Of a stretch of 64,000 nucleotides of DNA, positions 28,750 to 38,677 are shown piece after piece. The notes under the pieces were generated by a model. The model was given only the letters and a program-made list of their open reading frames with translations, did no database searches and was not told the origin of the DNA. The position numbers were made by a program, and so were the translations under genes. Within the stretch, counting starts at the first letter, position 1; each line of letters opens with the position of its first letter. Source of the DNA: Pantoea vagans (GTDB lineage Bacteria; Pseudomonadota; Gammaproteobacteria; Enterobacterales; Enterobacteriaceae); NCBI RefSeq assembly GCF_001506165.1, contig NZ_CP011427.1, positions 2,170,001 to 2,234,000 of the forward strand. The letters run 5' to 3'.

Positions 28750-29871
28750 TTAACGTGTTGGTCGGGTATTGGCGGGATAGATCGCGCCCAACACACTCAT
28801 TTCCCGCGCACCCGTCACCGCAGGCAAATTGCCCGGCAGGCCCGATAATGTGCGATAGGCCAGCCAGGCAAACGCCAGCGCTTCCATATCATCACCGCGT
28901 ATACCCGCCGCATCGGTGGTACCCACTTCCGTACCGGGCAGATGCGCAGCCAGACGCGCCATCAGCAACGGATTTCGTCCGCCTCCCCCGCACACCAGTA
29001 GACGATCGCAGCCATCATTCAGTTGCACCTGCTGCGCGATAGTGAGCGCGGTCAGTTCACTGAGTGTGGCTTGCACATCCTGGGGTGCCAGCGCAGGGAA
29101 ACGCTGCAGTTGCCGTTCGACCCAACCGAGGTTGAAGTATTCGCGACCGGTGCTTTTTGGCGGCGGCAGGGCAAACCAAGGATCATTTAACATCTCTTCC
29201 AACAGTGCGGGAACCACCTGTCCGCTGCGCGCCCAATCCGCATCTTTATCGTAGGCTAACCCTTTGTGGCGCCAAATCCAGGCATCAATCAGCATATTAC
29301 CTGGCCCGGTATCGAATCCGCGCACCGGCTGACCGGGAATCAGTAAGGATAAATTGGCGATGCCACCAATATTCAATACCATGCGCCGCTCAACGCTATC
29401 CATTAACAGTGCCTGATGGAAAGCAGGTACCAAGGGTGCGCCCTGCCCACCTAACGCCATATCACGGCGGCGGAAATCACCAATCACCGTGACACCTGTT
29501 GCAGCGGCTATCTGATTGCTATCGCCGATTTGCAGCGTATTGGGTGCGTCACTTTGCGGTTCGTGCCACACCGTTTGGCCGTGGCAACCAATCGCCATAA
29601 TGTCACTGGCCTCCAGCGACTCTTGCTGCATCAGGGTTAATACCGCTTCAGCAAACAGCTTGCCCAAGCGGGTATCGAGTTGCCCAAGCTGGGACAAGGT
29701 GAGTGACTGGCCCTGACAAATCGCCAACACCTGCTGGCGGATCTCTTGCGGCATCGGGTGGCAATAGCTGGCCTGTTGCGCGACCATGTGCTGATCAATA
29801 GCCGCCAGCACCACATCCACGCCATCGAGGCTGGTGCCGGACATCACGCCGATATAGCGTCCTGATTTCAT
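28750..29871 (-). CDS. anmK: Anhydro-N-acetylmuramic acid kinase AnmK
   Basis: 373 residues (E. coli 369). ASKHA-fold kinase with N-terminal ATP loop [36 protein letters not shown] and [17 protein letters not shown]-terminal [12 protein letters not shown]. It phosphorylates and hydrolyses 1,6-anhydro-MurNAc during cell-wall recycling. AAGGAA lies before the ATG. First gene of a minus-strand anmK-mliC-pdxH group, divergent from slyB. Confidence 0.96.
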   Translation of the reverse strand: MKSGRYIGVMSGTSLDGVDVVLAAIDQHMVAQQASYCHPMPQEIRQQVLAICQGQSLTLSQLGQLDTRLGKLFAEAVLTLMQQESLEASDIMAIGCHGQTVWHEPQSDAPNTLQIGDSNQIAAATGVTVIGDFRRRDMALGGQGAPLVPAFHQALLMDSVERRMVLNIGGIANLSLLIPGQPVRGFDTGPGNMLIDAWIWRHKGLAYDKDADWARSGQVVPALLEEMLNDPWFALPPPKSTGREYFNLGWVERQLQRFPALAPQDVQATLSELTALTIAQQVQLNDGCDRLLVCGGGGRNPLLMARLAAHLPGTEVGTTDAAGIRGDDMEALAFAWLAYRTLSGLPGNLPAVTGAREMSVLGAIYPANTRPTR

Positions 29872-30156
29872 AGCGGTTCCTTACCCACACGCGAGTCTGT
29901 GATTCATCTTTGTTTAGCCTGGCAAAATAACGCGGCTAATTCTATGATAAAATTCCGCTTTTCAACTTCGCGACACACTCCTGTTCAGCGCTAAAATATT
30001 TTCAGCACGAAATTGAATTTTTGTTGAGGGGCAATGGTCTATCCTCTGCTTCAGCCGCGTAATATTTGGACATAGAGTCAATTGCCAGCTTTCTGTCTTA
30101 TACTCTTGCAGTAGAGGACGAGAACATGGCGTTTTTTTGCATTAAGGAGCTTTCTG

Positions 30157-30624
30157 ATGATTAAGCGTTTTGTAGCCGTGGCACTCACCGGCCTGACGCT
30201 GGCAGGTTGTGTCAGCAACGATACCCTTTCCGGTGATGTGTATAGCGCCAGCGAAGCCAAACAAGTACAAAGTGTTTCTTACGGCACCCTGGTGTCGGTT
30301 CGCCCGGTTAAAATCCAGGGCGGGGATGAGAATAACGTGATTGGTGCGATTGGCGGTGCCGTGCTGGGTGGTTTCCTCGGTAACACCATTGGCGGCGGCA
30401 CCGGTCGTAGCCTGGCAACCGCCGGCGGTGCGGTACTTGGCGGCGTGGCCGGTCAAGGCGTTCAGGGTGCGGTGAACAAATCTGATGGCGTTGAGCTGGA
30501 AATCCGTAAAGATGATGGCAACACCATCATGGTGGTGCAGAAGCAGGCCGCAAGCCGCTATTCCGTGGGCCAGCGTGTCGTGATGGCTTCCAATGGCAGC
30601 CAGGTGACCGTTTCACCACGCTAA
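30157..30624 (+). CDS. slyB: Outer-membrane lipoprotein SlyB
   Basis: 155 residues. Signal peptide with lipobox LAGC (Cys18), then a glycine-zipper membrane segment (NNVIGAIGGAVLGGFLGNTIGGGTGRSLATAGGAVLGGVAGQGVQ) and a small C-terminal beta domain. SlyB surrounds and stabilises outer-membrane proteins under LPS stress and is a PhoPQ target in enterics. AAGGAG is upstream, and a -10-like TATACT sits at 30099-30104. Only a partial PhoP half-site (TTGTTTA near 29910) is visible. Confidence 0.95.
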   Translation: MIKRFVAVALTGLTLAGCVSNDTLSGDVYSASEAKQVQSVSYGTLVSVRPVKIQGGDENNVIGAIGGAVLGGFLGNTIGGGTGRSLATAGGAVLGGVAGQGVQGAVNKSDGVELEIRKDDGNTIMVVQKQAASRYSVGQRVVMASNGSQVTVSPR

Positions 30625-30634
30625 GCGAACAGAT

Positions 30635-30667
30635 AAAAAAAACCGACGCCAGCGCGTCGGTTTTTTT
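30635..30667. terminator. Bidirectional terminator between slyB and slyA
   Basis: A8 then CCGACGC-CAG-CGCGTCGG then T7. The symmetric A and T tracts serve both convergent genes; it touches the slyA stop codon. Confidence 0.93.
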
Positions 30668-31103
30668 ATTTCTCCCGGTTTTGTAACTCGAGAATATTTT
30701 TTTCCAGTCGAGCAATCAGCGTTACCATCTGATTGATCTCCTCCAGGCTGATGCCGGAGAGGATGTCATCCCGTGTGGCATCAATTACGCTCTCGACCTG
30801 TTCGATAATCGGTTCAGCCTGCTTGGTCAGCTTAATGCGCTTGGCACGACGATCGTTGGCGCAAGTTGCACGGGTGATTAACCCTTTATCTTCGAGCTGA
30901 TCCAGCGTGCGCACCAATGAAGGCTGCTCAATGCCGATGGCCTTCGCCAGTTGGATCTGTGACTGCTCTGGCGGGAGTTGATGAATATTGTGTAACGTCA
31001 CCCAATGCGTTTGTGTTAACTCAAGCGGCTTCAAACGCTGGTCGATCAAGGCGCGCCAAATGCGTACCAGGCGAGACAGGTCTGTTCCGAGGGGCGTATC
31101 CAT
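30666..31103 (-). CDS. slyA: MarR-family transcriptional regulator SlyA
   Basis: 145 residues (E. coli 144). Winged helix with the DNA-contact region [45 protein letters not shown], flanked by dimerisation helices; ends [12 protein letters not shown]. SlyA counteracts H-NS silencing and responds to small aromatic compounds. A near-consensus SlyA box overlaps its own promoter region at 31119-31130. Divergent from the ydhIJK pump genes, which it may regulate. Confidence 0.96.
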   Translation of the reverse strand: MDTPLGTDLSRLVRIWRALIDQRLKPLELTQTHWVTLHNIHQLPPEQSQIQLAKAIGIEQPSLVRTLDQLEDKGLITRATCANDRRAKRIKLTKQAEPIIEQVESVIDATRDDILSGISLEEINQMVTLIARLEKNILELQNREK

Positions 31104-31118
31104 TTCATCTCCTTATAA

Positions 31119-31130
31119 TTAGCTTGCTAG
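31119..31130. promoter_or_regulatory. SlyA operator between slyA and ydhI
   Basis: TTAGCTTGCTAG differs at one position from the SlyA consensus palindrome (TTAGCAAGCTAA, read in complement TTAGCTTGCTAA). It lies 16 bp upstream of the slyA start, suited to autorepression, and 126 bp from ydhI. Confidence 0.7.
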
Positions 31131-31255
31131 CTATCAAGCCAGATTTTACACTATTCTGCGAGTTTACAGGACAAATTACAAATCTCAGGCCAGACGGCAC
31201 GCTCTCTTCTACGCTTCTTTGAGAGAGAACCTGGGACAAAGAAGGATGATGACAC

Positions 31256-31492
31256 GTGTCCATAACCGCACTTTCCGCCACCGCTCCGCTTACCGACCTG
31301 GTTTTCGGTGCTTCGCTGTTCTTTCCGCCGCTGTTCAAAGCTGTGCTGTTGGGTTTCTTCTTCTGGTTACTGATTCACCCATTGCTACGCGGCTGGATTT
31401 ACTCTGGCGACATCTGGCATCCCACCTTGATGGATCTTTCCCTATTCGTTTTGTGCGTCACTGGCGCACTGTGGATACTGAGCCTCGGATAA
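31256..31492 (+). CDS. ydhI: Small inner-membrane protein YdhI (DUF1656)
   Basis: 78 residues from a GTG start with GAAGGA upstream. Two membrane spans ([23 protein letters not shown] and [16 protein letters not shown]). DUF1656/AaeX-type proteins accompany HlyD-FUSC efflux pairs. Six bases separate it from ydhJ, so the three form an operon. Exact role unknown. Confidence 0.88.
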   Translation: MSITALSATAPLTDLVFGASLFFPPLFKAVLLGFFFWLLIHPLLRGWIYSGDIWHPTLMDLSLFVLCVTGALWILSLG

Positions 31493-31498
31493 ATCACC

Positions 31499-32356
31499 AT
31501 GAAATTCAACCCTTTTAAATACTTTTCCACCCTGGTGGTGTTTGCCCTGGCCCTGATTGCCGGTTGGTGGATGTGGAATTACTACATGCAGTCCCCCTGG
31601 ACGCGTGATGGCAAAGTGCGCGCGGAACTGGTGGATATCACCCCGGAAGTGTCTGGCCGCATCATTGAACTCGCCGTCCGCGATAACCAGTTTGTGCACA
31701 AAGGTGACACCTTACTGAAGATCGATCCCGTGCCATGGCAAATTGCGCTGGATAATGCCGACGCGCAGTTGGCCAAGGCACAATCTGACCTGGCCAAAGC
31801 CCAGCATGAGGCCAATCGTCGAGCCAGTCTGCCGCGTAACGTCATCTCAGCAGAGGATATGGATGCCGCACGCCTGACAGCCAACGCCGCGGCAGCCACC
31901 ACCAAAGCGGCCCAGGCCAGCCTCGATCAGGCGCGTTGGAATCTGCAGCAAACCACCATTACTGCACCGACTGACGGGTGGATCAGTAATCTCACACTGC
32001 GCCCAGGCAATTACGCCACGGCAGGCACACCGCTGTTCGCTATGGTAGATAGCCACTCTTATTACGTGATGGGTTATTTCGAAGAGACCAAATTGCGCCA
32101 TATCCAACCGGGTGCGCAAGCGGACATCGTGCTTTACAGCAATGGCACAAGGTTGCAGGGTAAAGTGGAGAGTATTGGCCGGGCGATTTACGATCAAAGC
32201 GTCTCGACAGACAGCGGGCTGGTCCCCGATATCAAGCCCAACGTGCCTTGGGTACGTCTGGCACAGCGCGTACCGGTGCGGATTCGCTTAGACGCCATTC
32301 CCGATGACGTGCCGCTGGTAGCGGGCACCACTTGCACCATATCGATTGCGCACTGA
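31499..32356 (+). CDS. ydhJ: HlyD-family membrane fusion protein YdhJ
   Basis: 285 residues. One N-terminal anchor ([19 protein letters not shown]), then a biotinyl-lipoyl half ([27 protein letters not shown]), an alpha-helical hairpin (residues ~85-145, Ala-rich coiled coil) and a beta-barrel ([30 protein letters not shown]). Periplasmic adaptor of the YdhK transporter, similar to AaeA. Confidence 0.93.
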   Translation: MKFNPFKYFSTLVVFALALIAGWWMWNYYMQSPWTRDGKVRAELVDITPEVSGRIIELAVRDNQFVHKGDTLLKIDPVPWQIALDNADAQLAKAQSDLAKAQHEANRRASLPRNVISAEDMDAARLTANAAAATTKAAQASLDQARWNLQQTTITAPTDGWISNLTLRPGNYATAGTPLFAMVDSHSYYVMGYFEETKLRHIQPGAQADIVLYSNGTRLQGKVESIGRAIYDQSVSTDSGLVPDIKPNVPWVRLAQRVPVRIRLDAIPDDVPLVAGTTCTISIAH

Positions 32357-32363
32357 GGTCAGG

Positions 32364-34364
32364 ATGAATTTGCAGTGGCTGGCTTGGCAAAACCTCCCGT
32401 GGATTAAGGCAACCGGCGGTGAATGGCGCTATGCCTTGCGCAATGCCATCGCCATGTGTCTGGCGCTGACTATCGCCTATGCCCTTCAACTCGACGAGCC
32501 TTACTGGGCCATGACCTCGGCCGCGGTTGTCAGCTTTCCCACGGTGGGAGGCGCCATCAGCAAAAGTTTGGGGCGCATCGTCGGCAGTCTGCTCGGCGCT
32601 ACGGCCGCCCTGCTGATTGCGGGCCATACCTTAAACGAGCCCTGGCTGTTTGCCTTCTTTATGGCCGGTTGGCTGGCTTTCTGCACCTGGATTGCCAACC
32701 ACTATCAAAATAATGTCGCCTACGCTTTTTCTCTTGCCGGATACACCGCCGCCATTATTGCCTTCAGTAGCGTGAATATCACTGACGTCACTCAGCTGTG
32801 GGATATCACCCAGGCGCGGGTGTGCGAGGTGATTTCGGGCATTCTTTGCGCCGGGCTGATGATGATGATTTTGCCCAGCACCTCCGATGGCAACACCTTA
32901 ATGACCTCGCTGCGTCAGATGCATGCACGTCTGCTCGACCACGCGGTGCTGCTGTTACAGGAGAGCAGTACTGACAATGTGCGTACCGCGCATGAAAATG
33001 TCATTAGCCAGATTTTGACCATGAACCTGCTGCGTATTCAGGCGTTCTGGAGCCATTACCGCTATCGACGCCAAAACAATGTGCTCAACTATGTCCTGCA
33101 TCAGCAGTTGCGCCTCACCAGCGTGCTCTCCAGCCTGCGCCGCATGCTGCTTAACTGGCCCGATGCTCCGCCAGAACTGTATAACGCCATTCAGCAGTTG
33201 TTGCATGAGTTGGCACTGCCACAGTGCGACAAATATCGCCTGGCGCTGATTTTACGCAGCATTACCCCTGAAGCGACGGGCGATTTTCGCCAACGTGCGT
33301 TTGTACAGCGCCTGCGCTATTTCTGCTGGGTCTATCTCAACGTTAATCGCTGGATACGCCTGATAGAACGCGCCGATGCCGATACCCGTTTTCAACCACC
33401 TTATGCCCCCTCGCTAGCCCGCGAGAGTGACAGTGCTGAAGCCGGCTGGAGCGCGTTGCGCACCTTCAGTGTGATCATGCTGGGCTGCGCCTTCTGGATT
33501 GGCACCCAATGGGATGCTGGTGCCGCGGCATTAACGCTCACCGCCATTGCCTGCGTGCTTTACTCCTCTGCGCCCTCACCCAGTGGCAGCGTGTCGTTGT
33601 TACTCAAAACCTTGTTATGGCTGTCGCTGTTTAGTTTTTTGCTGCAGTTTGGTCTGATGGTGCAAATCAGCGCCTTATGGCAATTCCTGCTGGTGCTGTT
33701 TCCACTGCTGATCACCTTGCAACTTTTCAAATTGCAGCAGAAAAAACGCGCCGGAATGTGGGGCCAGTTTATTGTCTTCATGGGGTCTTTTATTGCGGTA
33801 ACGAACCCGCCGGACTGGGATTACCAAAGCTTCCTCAACGATAACCTGGCAAAAGTGTGCGGCGTCATGCTGGCGTGGATGGCCTTCCAGGTGTTGCGCC
33901 CGAGTTCGGATGCTCGTCGCAGCCGTCGCCATATCCGCGCGTTACGTCATGCCTTTCTCGACCAACTGCGTCGACATCCGCGATTAAGTGAAAGTCATTT
34001 TGAATCGCAGATTTATCATCACATCAGCCAGTTGAGCAATAGCCGGGATGAACAGGCACGTGTCTGGCTGCTGCGCTGGGGCGTGGTGTTGCTCAACTGT
34101 TCCCATATCGTCTGGCAACTGCGTGAATGGCAGCCCGCCTCCGCCACGCTGGCCCAGGTGCGAGACAGCAGTTTGCAAGATCTGCAACGGATTATGAGCC
34201 TGCGCGGAGTGCGTCACACCTCCTTGCAGGCCACACTGGATGAGCTGGAAGCCATGATTTCACAACTGCAAACACAGCCAGACAGTGAAGCCAGCACCCT
34301 CGCCGGAATTTTATGGCGCTTGCGCTGCTCTCTGGCTCAGTTAAGCCAGGCGGTACCGGATTGA
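32364..34364 (+). CDS. ydhK: FUSC-family efflux transporter YdhK
   Basis: 666 residues from the ATG at 32364 ([19 protein letters not shown]), similar in length to E. coli YdhK (670); an upstream in-frame start would overlap ydhJ. Two blocks of membrane helices ([19 protein letters not shown] near 30 and a second set near 375-510, [21 protein letters not shown]) each followed by a soluble helical domain, as in AaeB-type aromatic acid exporters. Probably exports aromatic acids with YdhJ. The stop abuts the convergent lipoprotein gene. Confidence 0.93.
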   Translation: MNLQWLAWQNLPWIKATGGEWRYALRNAIAMCLALTIAYALQLDEPYWAMTSAAVVSFPTVGGAISKSLGRIVGSLLGATAALLIAGHTLNEPWLFAFFMAGWLAFCTWIANHYQNNVAYAFSLAGYTAAIIAFSSVNITDVTQLWDITQARVCEVISGILCAGLMMMILPSTSDGNTLMTSLRQMHARLLDHAVLLLQESSTDNVRTAHENVISQILTMNLLRIQAFWSHYRYRRQNNVLNYVLHQQLRLTSVLSSLRRMLLNWPDAPPELYNAIQQLLHELALPQCDKYRLALILRSITPEATGDFRQRAFVQRLRYFCWVYLNVNRWIRLIERADADTRFQPPYAPSLARESDSAEAGWSALRTFSVIMLGCAFWIGTQWDAGAAALTLTAIACVLYSSAPSPSGSVSLLLKTLLWLSLFSFLLQFGLMVQISALWQFLLVLFPLLITLQLFKLQQKKRAGMWGQFIVFMGSFIAVTNPPDWDYQSFLNDNLAKVCGVMLAWMAFQVLRPSSDARRSRRHIRALRHAFLDQLRRHPRLSESHFESQIYHHISQLSNSRDEQARVWLLRWGVVLLNCSHIVWQLREWQPASATLAQVRDSSLQDLQRIMSLRGVRHTSLQATLDELEAMISQLQTQPDSEASTLAGILWRLRCSLAQLSQAVPD

Positions 34365-34832
34365 TTACTGGCAGTATTGCGTCATCTGACGATCAAAATC
34401 GTCCTGCAGTTGCTGCAAGGTTTTGTGCCCCTCAAAACGGGTTTTGTCCTGATCGGTCATCGGTTCAATCACCAGCGCTTTTTCTTCTGATGAGTAGATA
34501 AAGCGGCGATTGAGGGTGGTGCCAGTGAAACTTTTGCCTTGTATACCGCCACAGACGGTGGTCAGGGCACGGTGGAAGATTTCGGTGTGAGTGAAGTTGG
34601 TCTCGGTGGCGCTACGCAACACATTCTGGCAGCCTTTGGCCTCCAATTGCTCAAGGGTGCGCGGCGTCAACCATTCTCGTCCACGGGCGATGCTCTCACA
34701 GCTGCCACGCAGTGGATTGGTGTCGATGGTGCGCTGTAACTGCCGACTGGCGTCCAACCTCAGCTGTGTCTCATTAGGTTGGTCACACCCTGCCAGCAAA
34801 AAACATAACAGCAAAATCCCACGCGTTTTCAT
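34365..34832 (-). CDS. Hypothetical lipoprotein
   Basis: 155 residues with a lipoprotein signal (MKTRGILLLCFLLAGCDQPN, lipobox LAGC, Cys16). The mature protein has four further cysteines (GSCESIARG, KGCQNVLRS, TTVCGGIQG, MTQYCQ) that could form two disulfides and would fit a periplasmic location. I do not recognise a family. Convergent with ydhK with no gap between stop codons, and 130 bp downstream of sodC. Not in the E. coli gene order here. A real gene is supported by its signal peptide. Confidence 0.75.
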   Translation of the reverse strand: MKTRGILLLCFLLAGCDQPNETQLRLDASRQLQRTIDTNPLRGSCESIARGREWLTPRTLEQLEAKGCQNVLRSATETNFTHTEIFHRALTTVCGGIQGKSFTGTTLNRRFIYSSEEKALVIEPMTDQDKTRFEGHKTLQQLQDDFDRQMTQYCQ

Positions 34833-34963
34833 TCCAGCCCCTGAGCGGTTTTATTCCTGAATCAACATCATAGGATGGATAGGGCGCAGAGTGTAGCGGG
34901 AAAGTGGTGCAGAATTTTTCGAGGCGAAGAGAGAAAGGCGACAGATTATCTGCCGCCTGGCGA

Positions 34964-35482
34964 TTAAATCACACCACAGGCAAAACGCGCACCGCCGCCG
35001 CCCAATGGTTGCGGATGATCGGCATGGTTATCGCCCCCCACATGCACCATCAACGCTTTGCCTCTAATTTCACTGAGCATTTTAATGCGCGGGGCGACCA
35101 CCGGATAATCTGCCTTGCCATCATCGGTGACGAAAATAGCGGGCAGATCACCCAGATGCCCGTCAGCGTAAGGCCCCAGATGTTTCCCGCTGTTCTGCGG
35201 ATCAAAATGTCCACCAGCGGCTCCCGCAGCAACGGCTTTTCCTTCAATCGTTGCCGGTTCACAACTGCCTTTGGCATGGACGTGGAAACCATGTATACCC
35301 GGTTTGAGTCCGGTTAACGCGGGCGCGAACTGCAGGCCATACGGGGTTTCACTGATTGTCACCTTGCCAATCGCCGCGCCAATACCTTGCGCGGTCACTT
35401 CATGCAGCGTGACCTCTTCAGAAGCGGCCTGCGCTGCCGTAGCACAGGCCAGTGCCACAGCGGCAATGAGGATTTTCTTCAT
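34964..35482 (-). CDS. sodC: Periplasmic Cu,Zn superoxide dismutase SodC
   Basis: 172 residues with a signal peptide (MKKILIAAVALACATAAQA). Metal ligands appear in GFHVHAKGSCEP, the zinc loop GGHFDPQNSGKHLGPYADGHLGDLP and MVHVGGDNHADHP; the disulfide cysteines are in GSCEP and RFACGVI. It removes superoxide in the periplasm. Located between the lipoprotein gene and ydhF as in E. coli. Confidence 0.97.
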   Translation of the reverse strand: MKKILIAAVALACATAAQAASEEVTLHEVTAQGIGAAIGKVTISETPYGLQFAPALTGLKPGIHGFHVHAKGSCEPATIEGKAVAAGAAGGHFDPQNSGKHLGPYADGHLGDLPAIFVTDDGKADYPVVAPRIKMLSEIRGKALMVHVGGDNHADHPQPLGGGGARFACGVI

Positions 35483-35563
35483 AACGTCTCCTTACGGTTA
35501 AGATGCCCATTAATCCTAAACTGGAATGCGCCGGGCTGCCGTAATTTGACTTAGTTTTACGTT

Positions 35564-36460
35564 TCAGGGCACATCATAACCGATTGCCGCTTTGCGTATG
35601 CGGAACCACTGCTGACGATCCAACGTCAGATTACAGGCACCCACCGCGTCTGCCACGCGCGTCGCTTTACCCGACCCGATAATCGGCAATGGACGGCTAG
35701 GGAGCTTCATCACCCACGCATACACCACCTGCTCAATGCTGCTGGCGCCCGTTTCGCGCTTCACCTGTTCGAGTTCGTCGCGCAGCGGTTGATAAAGGGG
35801 ATCATTAAACAGACGCCCGCCGCCGAGGCATGACCACGCCATCGGGCGCATGCGCTGCTGCTGACACTGGTCCAGCGTGCCATCAAGAATGCTGGATTGT
35901 TCCAGCGGAGAGATCTCAAGCTGATTGGTCACCAGGCTAAACGGCAGGCGTGATTGCAACAGCTTGAACTGCGAAGCGGTGAAATTAGACACACCAAAAT
36001 GACGCACTTTGCCGCTCTGATGCAGATCCATAAAGGCTTCAGCAATTTCATCCGCGTCCATCAACGGATCAGGACGATGAATCAGCAGCAGGTCCAGATA
36101 ATCGGTGTTGAAATGCTGCAGCGAGTTTTCAGCGCTGTGCAGTATATGGCTGGCTTCAGTGATGTAGTGCCCAATTTTGTGCTCTGGTTTGGCGCGAGTG
36201 GCAATACCGCATTTGGTCACGATCTGCAGTTTTTCACGCAGTCCCGGCGCCAGACGCAGTGCGGCACCAAATGCCGCCTCACAGCCGTAATCACCATAAA
36301 TATCGGCGTGATCGACAGTAGTGATACCCAATGACAGGTGATGTTCAATAAAGCCTACCACCTGTTGCGGTGTCATCCCCCACTCCAACAGGCGCCAGTA
36401 GCCGACAATCAGCGGCGAAAACAGGGGGCCCTGTGGGGCGATAGTTTGCTGTTGTAACAT
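35564..36460 (-). CDS. ydhF: Aldo/keto reductase YdhF
   Basis: 298 residues, matching E. coli YdhF. TIM-barrel oxidoreductase with catalytic tetrad Asp/Tyr in VDHADIYGDYGCE, Lys in IVTKCGIA and His in LLLIHRPDPL; NADPH site near PLPIIGSGKATRV. Substrate unknown. Confidence 0.93.
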   Translation of the reverse strand: MLQQQTIAPQGPLFSPLIVGYWRLLEWGMTPQQVVGFIEHHLSLGITTVDHADIYGDYGCEAAFGAALRLAPGLREKLQIVTKCGIATRAKPEHKIGHYITEASHILHSAENSLQHFNTDYLDLLLIHRPDPLMDADEIAEAFMDLHQSGKVRHFGVSNFTASQFKLLQSRLPFSLVTNQLEISPLEQSSILDGTLDQCQQQRMRPMAWSCLGGGRLFNDPLYQPLRDELEQVKRETGASSIEQVVYAWVMKLPSRPLPIIGSGKATRVADAVGACNLTLDRQQWFRIRKAAIGYDVP

Positions 36461-36532
36461 CGATACACTCCCTTAAATACGAATCCGGATCGTCAGGTCG
36501 GGAGTATAACGGAAAGACCAATCGTCGTTTTC

Positions 36533-36772
36533 TTAAAACAGCGACGGTTGTTCCGGATCATGATTTTCATCCACTTTTTGCTGGCGATGTAGACGCAACC
36601 AGCGCTGACGGCATAGACGCAACACATCGCGTTTCTCAGCATCCGTGAACTTCATCCAGTTAAAACGCTCCTCACGGCTACGCAGGCAACCGCGGCAATA
36701 GCCCCGCGCATCGCTTTGGCAAATTCCGCGGCAGGGGCTGGGAACCGGAAAGAACTCTAATTGCTCGGCCAC
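36533..36772 (-). CDS. ydhL: DUF1289 family protein YdhL
   Basis: 79 residues from GTG 36772 (TGGAG five bases upstream), the same length as E. coli YdhL and starting at the conserved AEQLEFFPV; an ATG at 36793 would add seven non-conserved residues. Four cysteines in SPCRGICQSDARGYCRGCLRS suggest a metal site. Function unknown. Confidence 0.88.
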   Translation of the reverse strand: MAEQLEFFPVPSPCRGICQSDARGYCRGCLRSREERFNWMKFTDAEKRDVLRLCRQRWLRLHRQQKVDENHDPEQPSLF

Positions 36773-36937
36773 ATCTACTCCAGTGTTAACCACACACGCC
36801 TTATTGATAACAGCTTAGTCACATTGTGCAAAGTGCAAACGCCATTTGTCGACATTTCAATCGAATCCTCTGGCGGTAATGGATATTTACCAATGATCGC
36901 TGCACGTAAACCTTTAGATCAGTAGTGTTTAGTGAAC

Positions 36938-36954
36938 GTTAAGGTTTTCCTCAT
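36938..36954 (+). promoter_or_regulatory. PmrA-box candidate upstream of eptA
   Basis: GTTAAG-GTTTT-CCTCAT fits the HHTAAK-N5-HHTAAK PmrA pattern with mismatches at the first base of the first half and one in the second. It lies about 47 bp before the eptA ATG. eptA is a classic PmrA target in other enterics, so the site is plausible, though no pmrAB is visible. Confidence 0.35.
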
Positions 36955-37000
36955 ATTGAATTCATACGATTGTCACATTCCATTTTGCTATTGAGTTTTC

Positions 37001-38638
37001 ATGAAATTCCCGAACAAGCCACAGTGCCATGCCAGTCGCTTTAATCTGATTGCCGCCCTGTTCTTTACTTTCGTTCTCAACGCCCTGTTTCTGCTGCGGG
37101 CCTGGGAGATCATCCCTTATGATCGCCTGCATGATTATCTGTTCGCGGCCAGTATTCCCGTGGTGCTGGCATCTGCTTTCTATTTAATATTCTCGTTGCT
37201 GGCGTGGCCCTATGTTCGCAAGCCATTACTGATCGCTTTAGTGCTGGTCAGTGCTGCGGCCAATTACTTCATGCACAACTTCGGCACGGTGATCGACACC
37301 AACATGATTGAAAACGTGTTTGAGTCCGATGCACAAGAGGCCGGGGCCCTGATCAGCAGCAGTTATGTGGTGTGGATGGTGTTGATGGGACTCGTGCCCG
37401 TCGCGGCGATCTGTCTGGTGCGGATTAAAACGGGACAGCGCTGGTGGTGGAGCCTGTTGCAACGTCTTGCGGGTGCGCTGGGCGCCATCTTGCTTATCCT
37501 GTTGATGGCGGTGCTGTTCTATAAAGACTACGCCTCACTGATCCGCAACAATAAAGGGCTGGTGAAAATGATCACCCCGGCTAACATTGTCAGCGGCACC
37601 GGTCACTACGTCGACCAGCGCTATCTGCAAGGCAGCCAGGCACTGGTGAAATTGGGCCAGGATGCGAAGAAAGGCCCGCTGATCGCACAAGCCCAGAAGA
37701 AAACGCTGGTGGTGTTGGTGGTGGGCGAAACCGGCCGTGCAGAGAATTTCTCACTGGGCGGCTACGCGCGCGAAACCAACCCAGAACTGAAAAAACAGCA
37801 GGTTATCTACTATCCTGATGCCAGCTCCTGCGGTACCGAGACCGCGATTTCAGTGCCTTGCATGTTCTCAAATATGCCGCGCGAACACTACGATGCCAAT
37901 CTGGCGCATCATCAGGAAGGCGTGCTGGATATCCTTGCCCACGCGGGTGTCAGCGTGCTGTGGCGTGAAAACGACGGTGGCTGTAAAGGTGCCTGCGACC
38001 GCGTCCCGCACACCGATATGACACAGTGGAAATTGCCGCAATATTGCCACGACGGTTTCTGCCTGGATGATGTGCTGCTGCACCGTTTCGATAATTACGT
38101 AGACAGCCTGCATAACGACGGCATCATTGTGTTGCATCAGATGGGCAGCCATGGTCCGGCCTATTTCCAGCGCTATCCAGCGGCATTCCGACGTTTCACA
38201 CCAACCTGCGACAGTAATCAGATTCAGGATTGCGATCATCAGGCGCTGGTCAACACCTATGACAATTCGCTGCTGTACACCGACGATATGGTGAGTCGCA
38301 CGATTGATAAACTCAAAGCCTTAAGCGATCGCTTCAACGTGGCGTTGGTGTATCTCTCCGATCACGGTGAATCCCTTGGCGAGCACGGCATGTATCTGCA
38401 CGGCGCACCTTATCTGTTTGCTCCTTCACAACAGACGCACATTCCCTTGCTGATGTGGATGTCACCGGGTTACGCCGCGGCCTATCATATTGATGAGTCA
38501 TGTTTACGCCAGCAGGCTGCGAGTGAAAAAGTGTCGCAAGATAATCTTTTCCATACGGTTTTAGGCATGTTCAACGTCCAGACAAGCGAGTATCAACCGC
38601 AGTTGGATATGATCAGATCGTGCCAACATGTTGGATAA
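37001..38638 (+). CDS. eptA: Lipid A phosphoethanolamine transferase EptA
   Basis: 545 residues (E. coli EptA 547). Five N-terminal membrane spans, then a periplasmic sulfatase-like domain from about 225. Catalytic Thr is in SSCGTETAISVPCMFS; zinc ligands in VVGETGRAENFS and VYLSDHGESLGEHGMYLHG; disulfide cysteines in GGCKGACDR and TCDSNQIQDCD. It transfers phosphoethanolamine to lipid A phosphates, lowering negative charge and favouring resistance to cationic peptides. Same family as MCR enzymes, but the close match is to chromosomal EptA. Not at this place in E. coli. Confidence 0.9.
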   Translation: MKFPNKPQCHASRFNLIAALFFTFVLNALFLLRAWEIIPYDRLHDYLFAASIPVVLASAFYLIFSLLAWPYVRKPLLIALVLVSAAANYFMHNFGTVIDTNMIENVFESDAQEAGALISSSYVVWMVLMGLVPVAAICLVRIKTGQRWWWSLLQRLAGALGAILLILLMAVLFYKDYASLIRNNKGLVKMITPANIVSGTGHYVDQRYLQGSQALVKLGQDAKKGPLIAQAQKKTLVVLVVGETGRAENFSLGGYARETNPELKKQQVIYYPDASSCGTETAISVPCMFSNMPREHYDANLAHHQEGVLDILAHAGVSVLWRENDGGCKGACDRVPHTDMTQWKLPQYCHDGFCLDDVLLHRFDNYVDSLHNDGIIVLHQMGSHGPAYFQRYPAAFRRFTPTCDSNQIQDCDHQALVNTYDNSLLYTDDMVSRTIDKLKALSDRFNVALVYLSDHGESLGEHGMYLHGAPYLFAPSQQTHIPLLMWMSPGYAAAYHIDESCLRQQAASEKVSQDNLFHTVLGMFNVQTSEYQPQLDMIRSCQHVG

Positions 38639-38646
38639 GGTTTGCA

Positions 38647-38664
38647 TTAGACCGACCGGTCTAA
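38647..38664. promoter_or_regulatory. NemR operator upstream of nemR
   Basis: TTAGACCGACCGGTCTAA, perfect 7-bp arms around GACC, 13 bp before the nemR ATG. It contains the E. coli NemR box TAGACCGACCGGTCTA in full. Confidence 0.9.
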
Positions 38665-38677
38665 TAACCTGCTGCCC

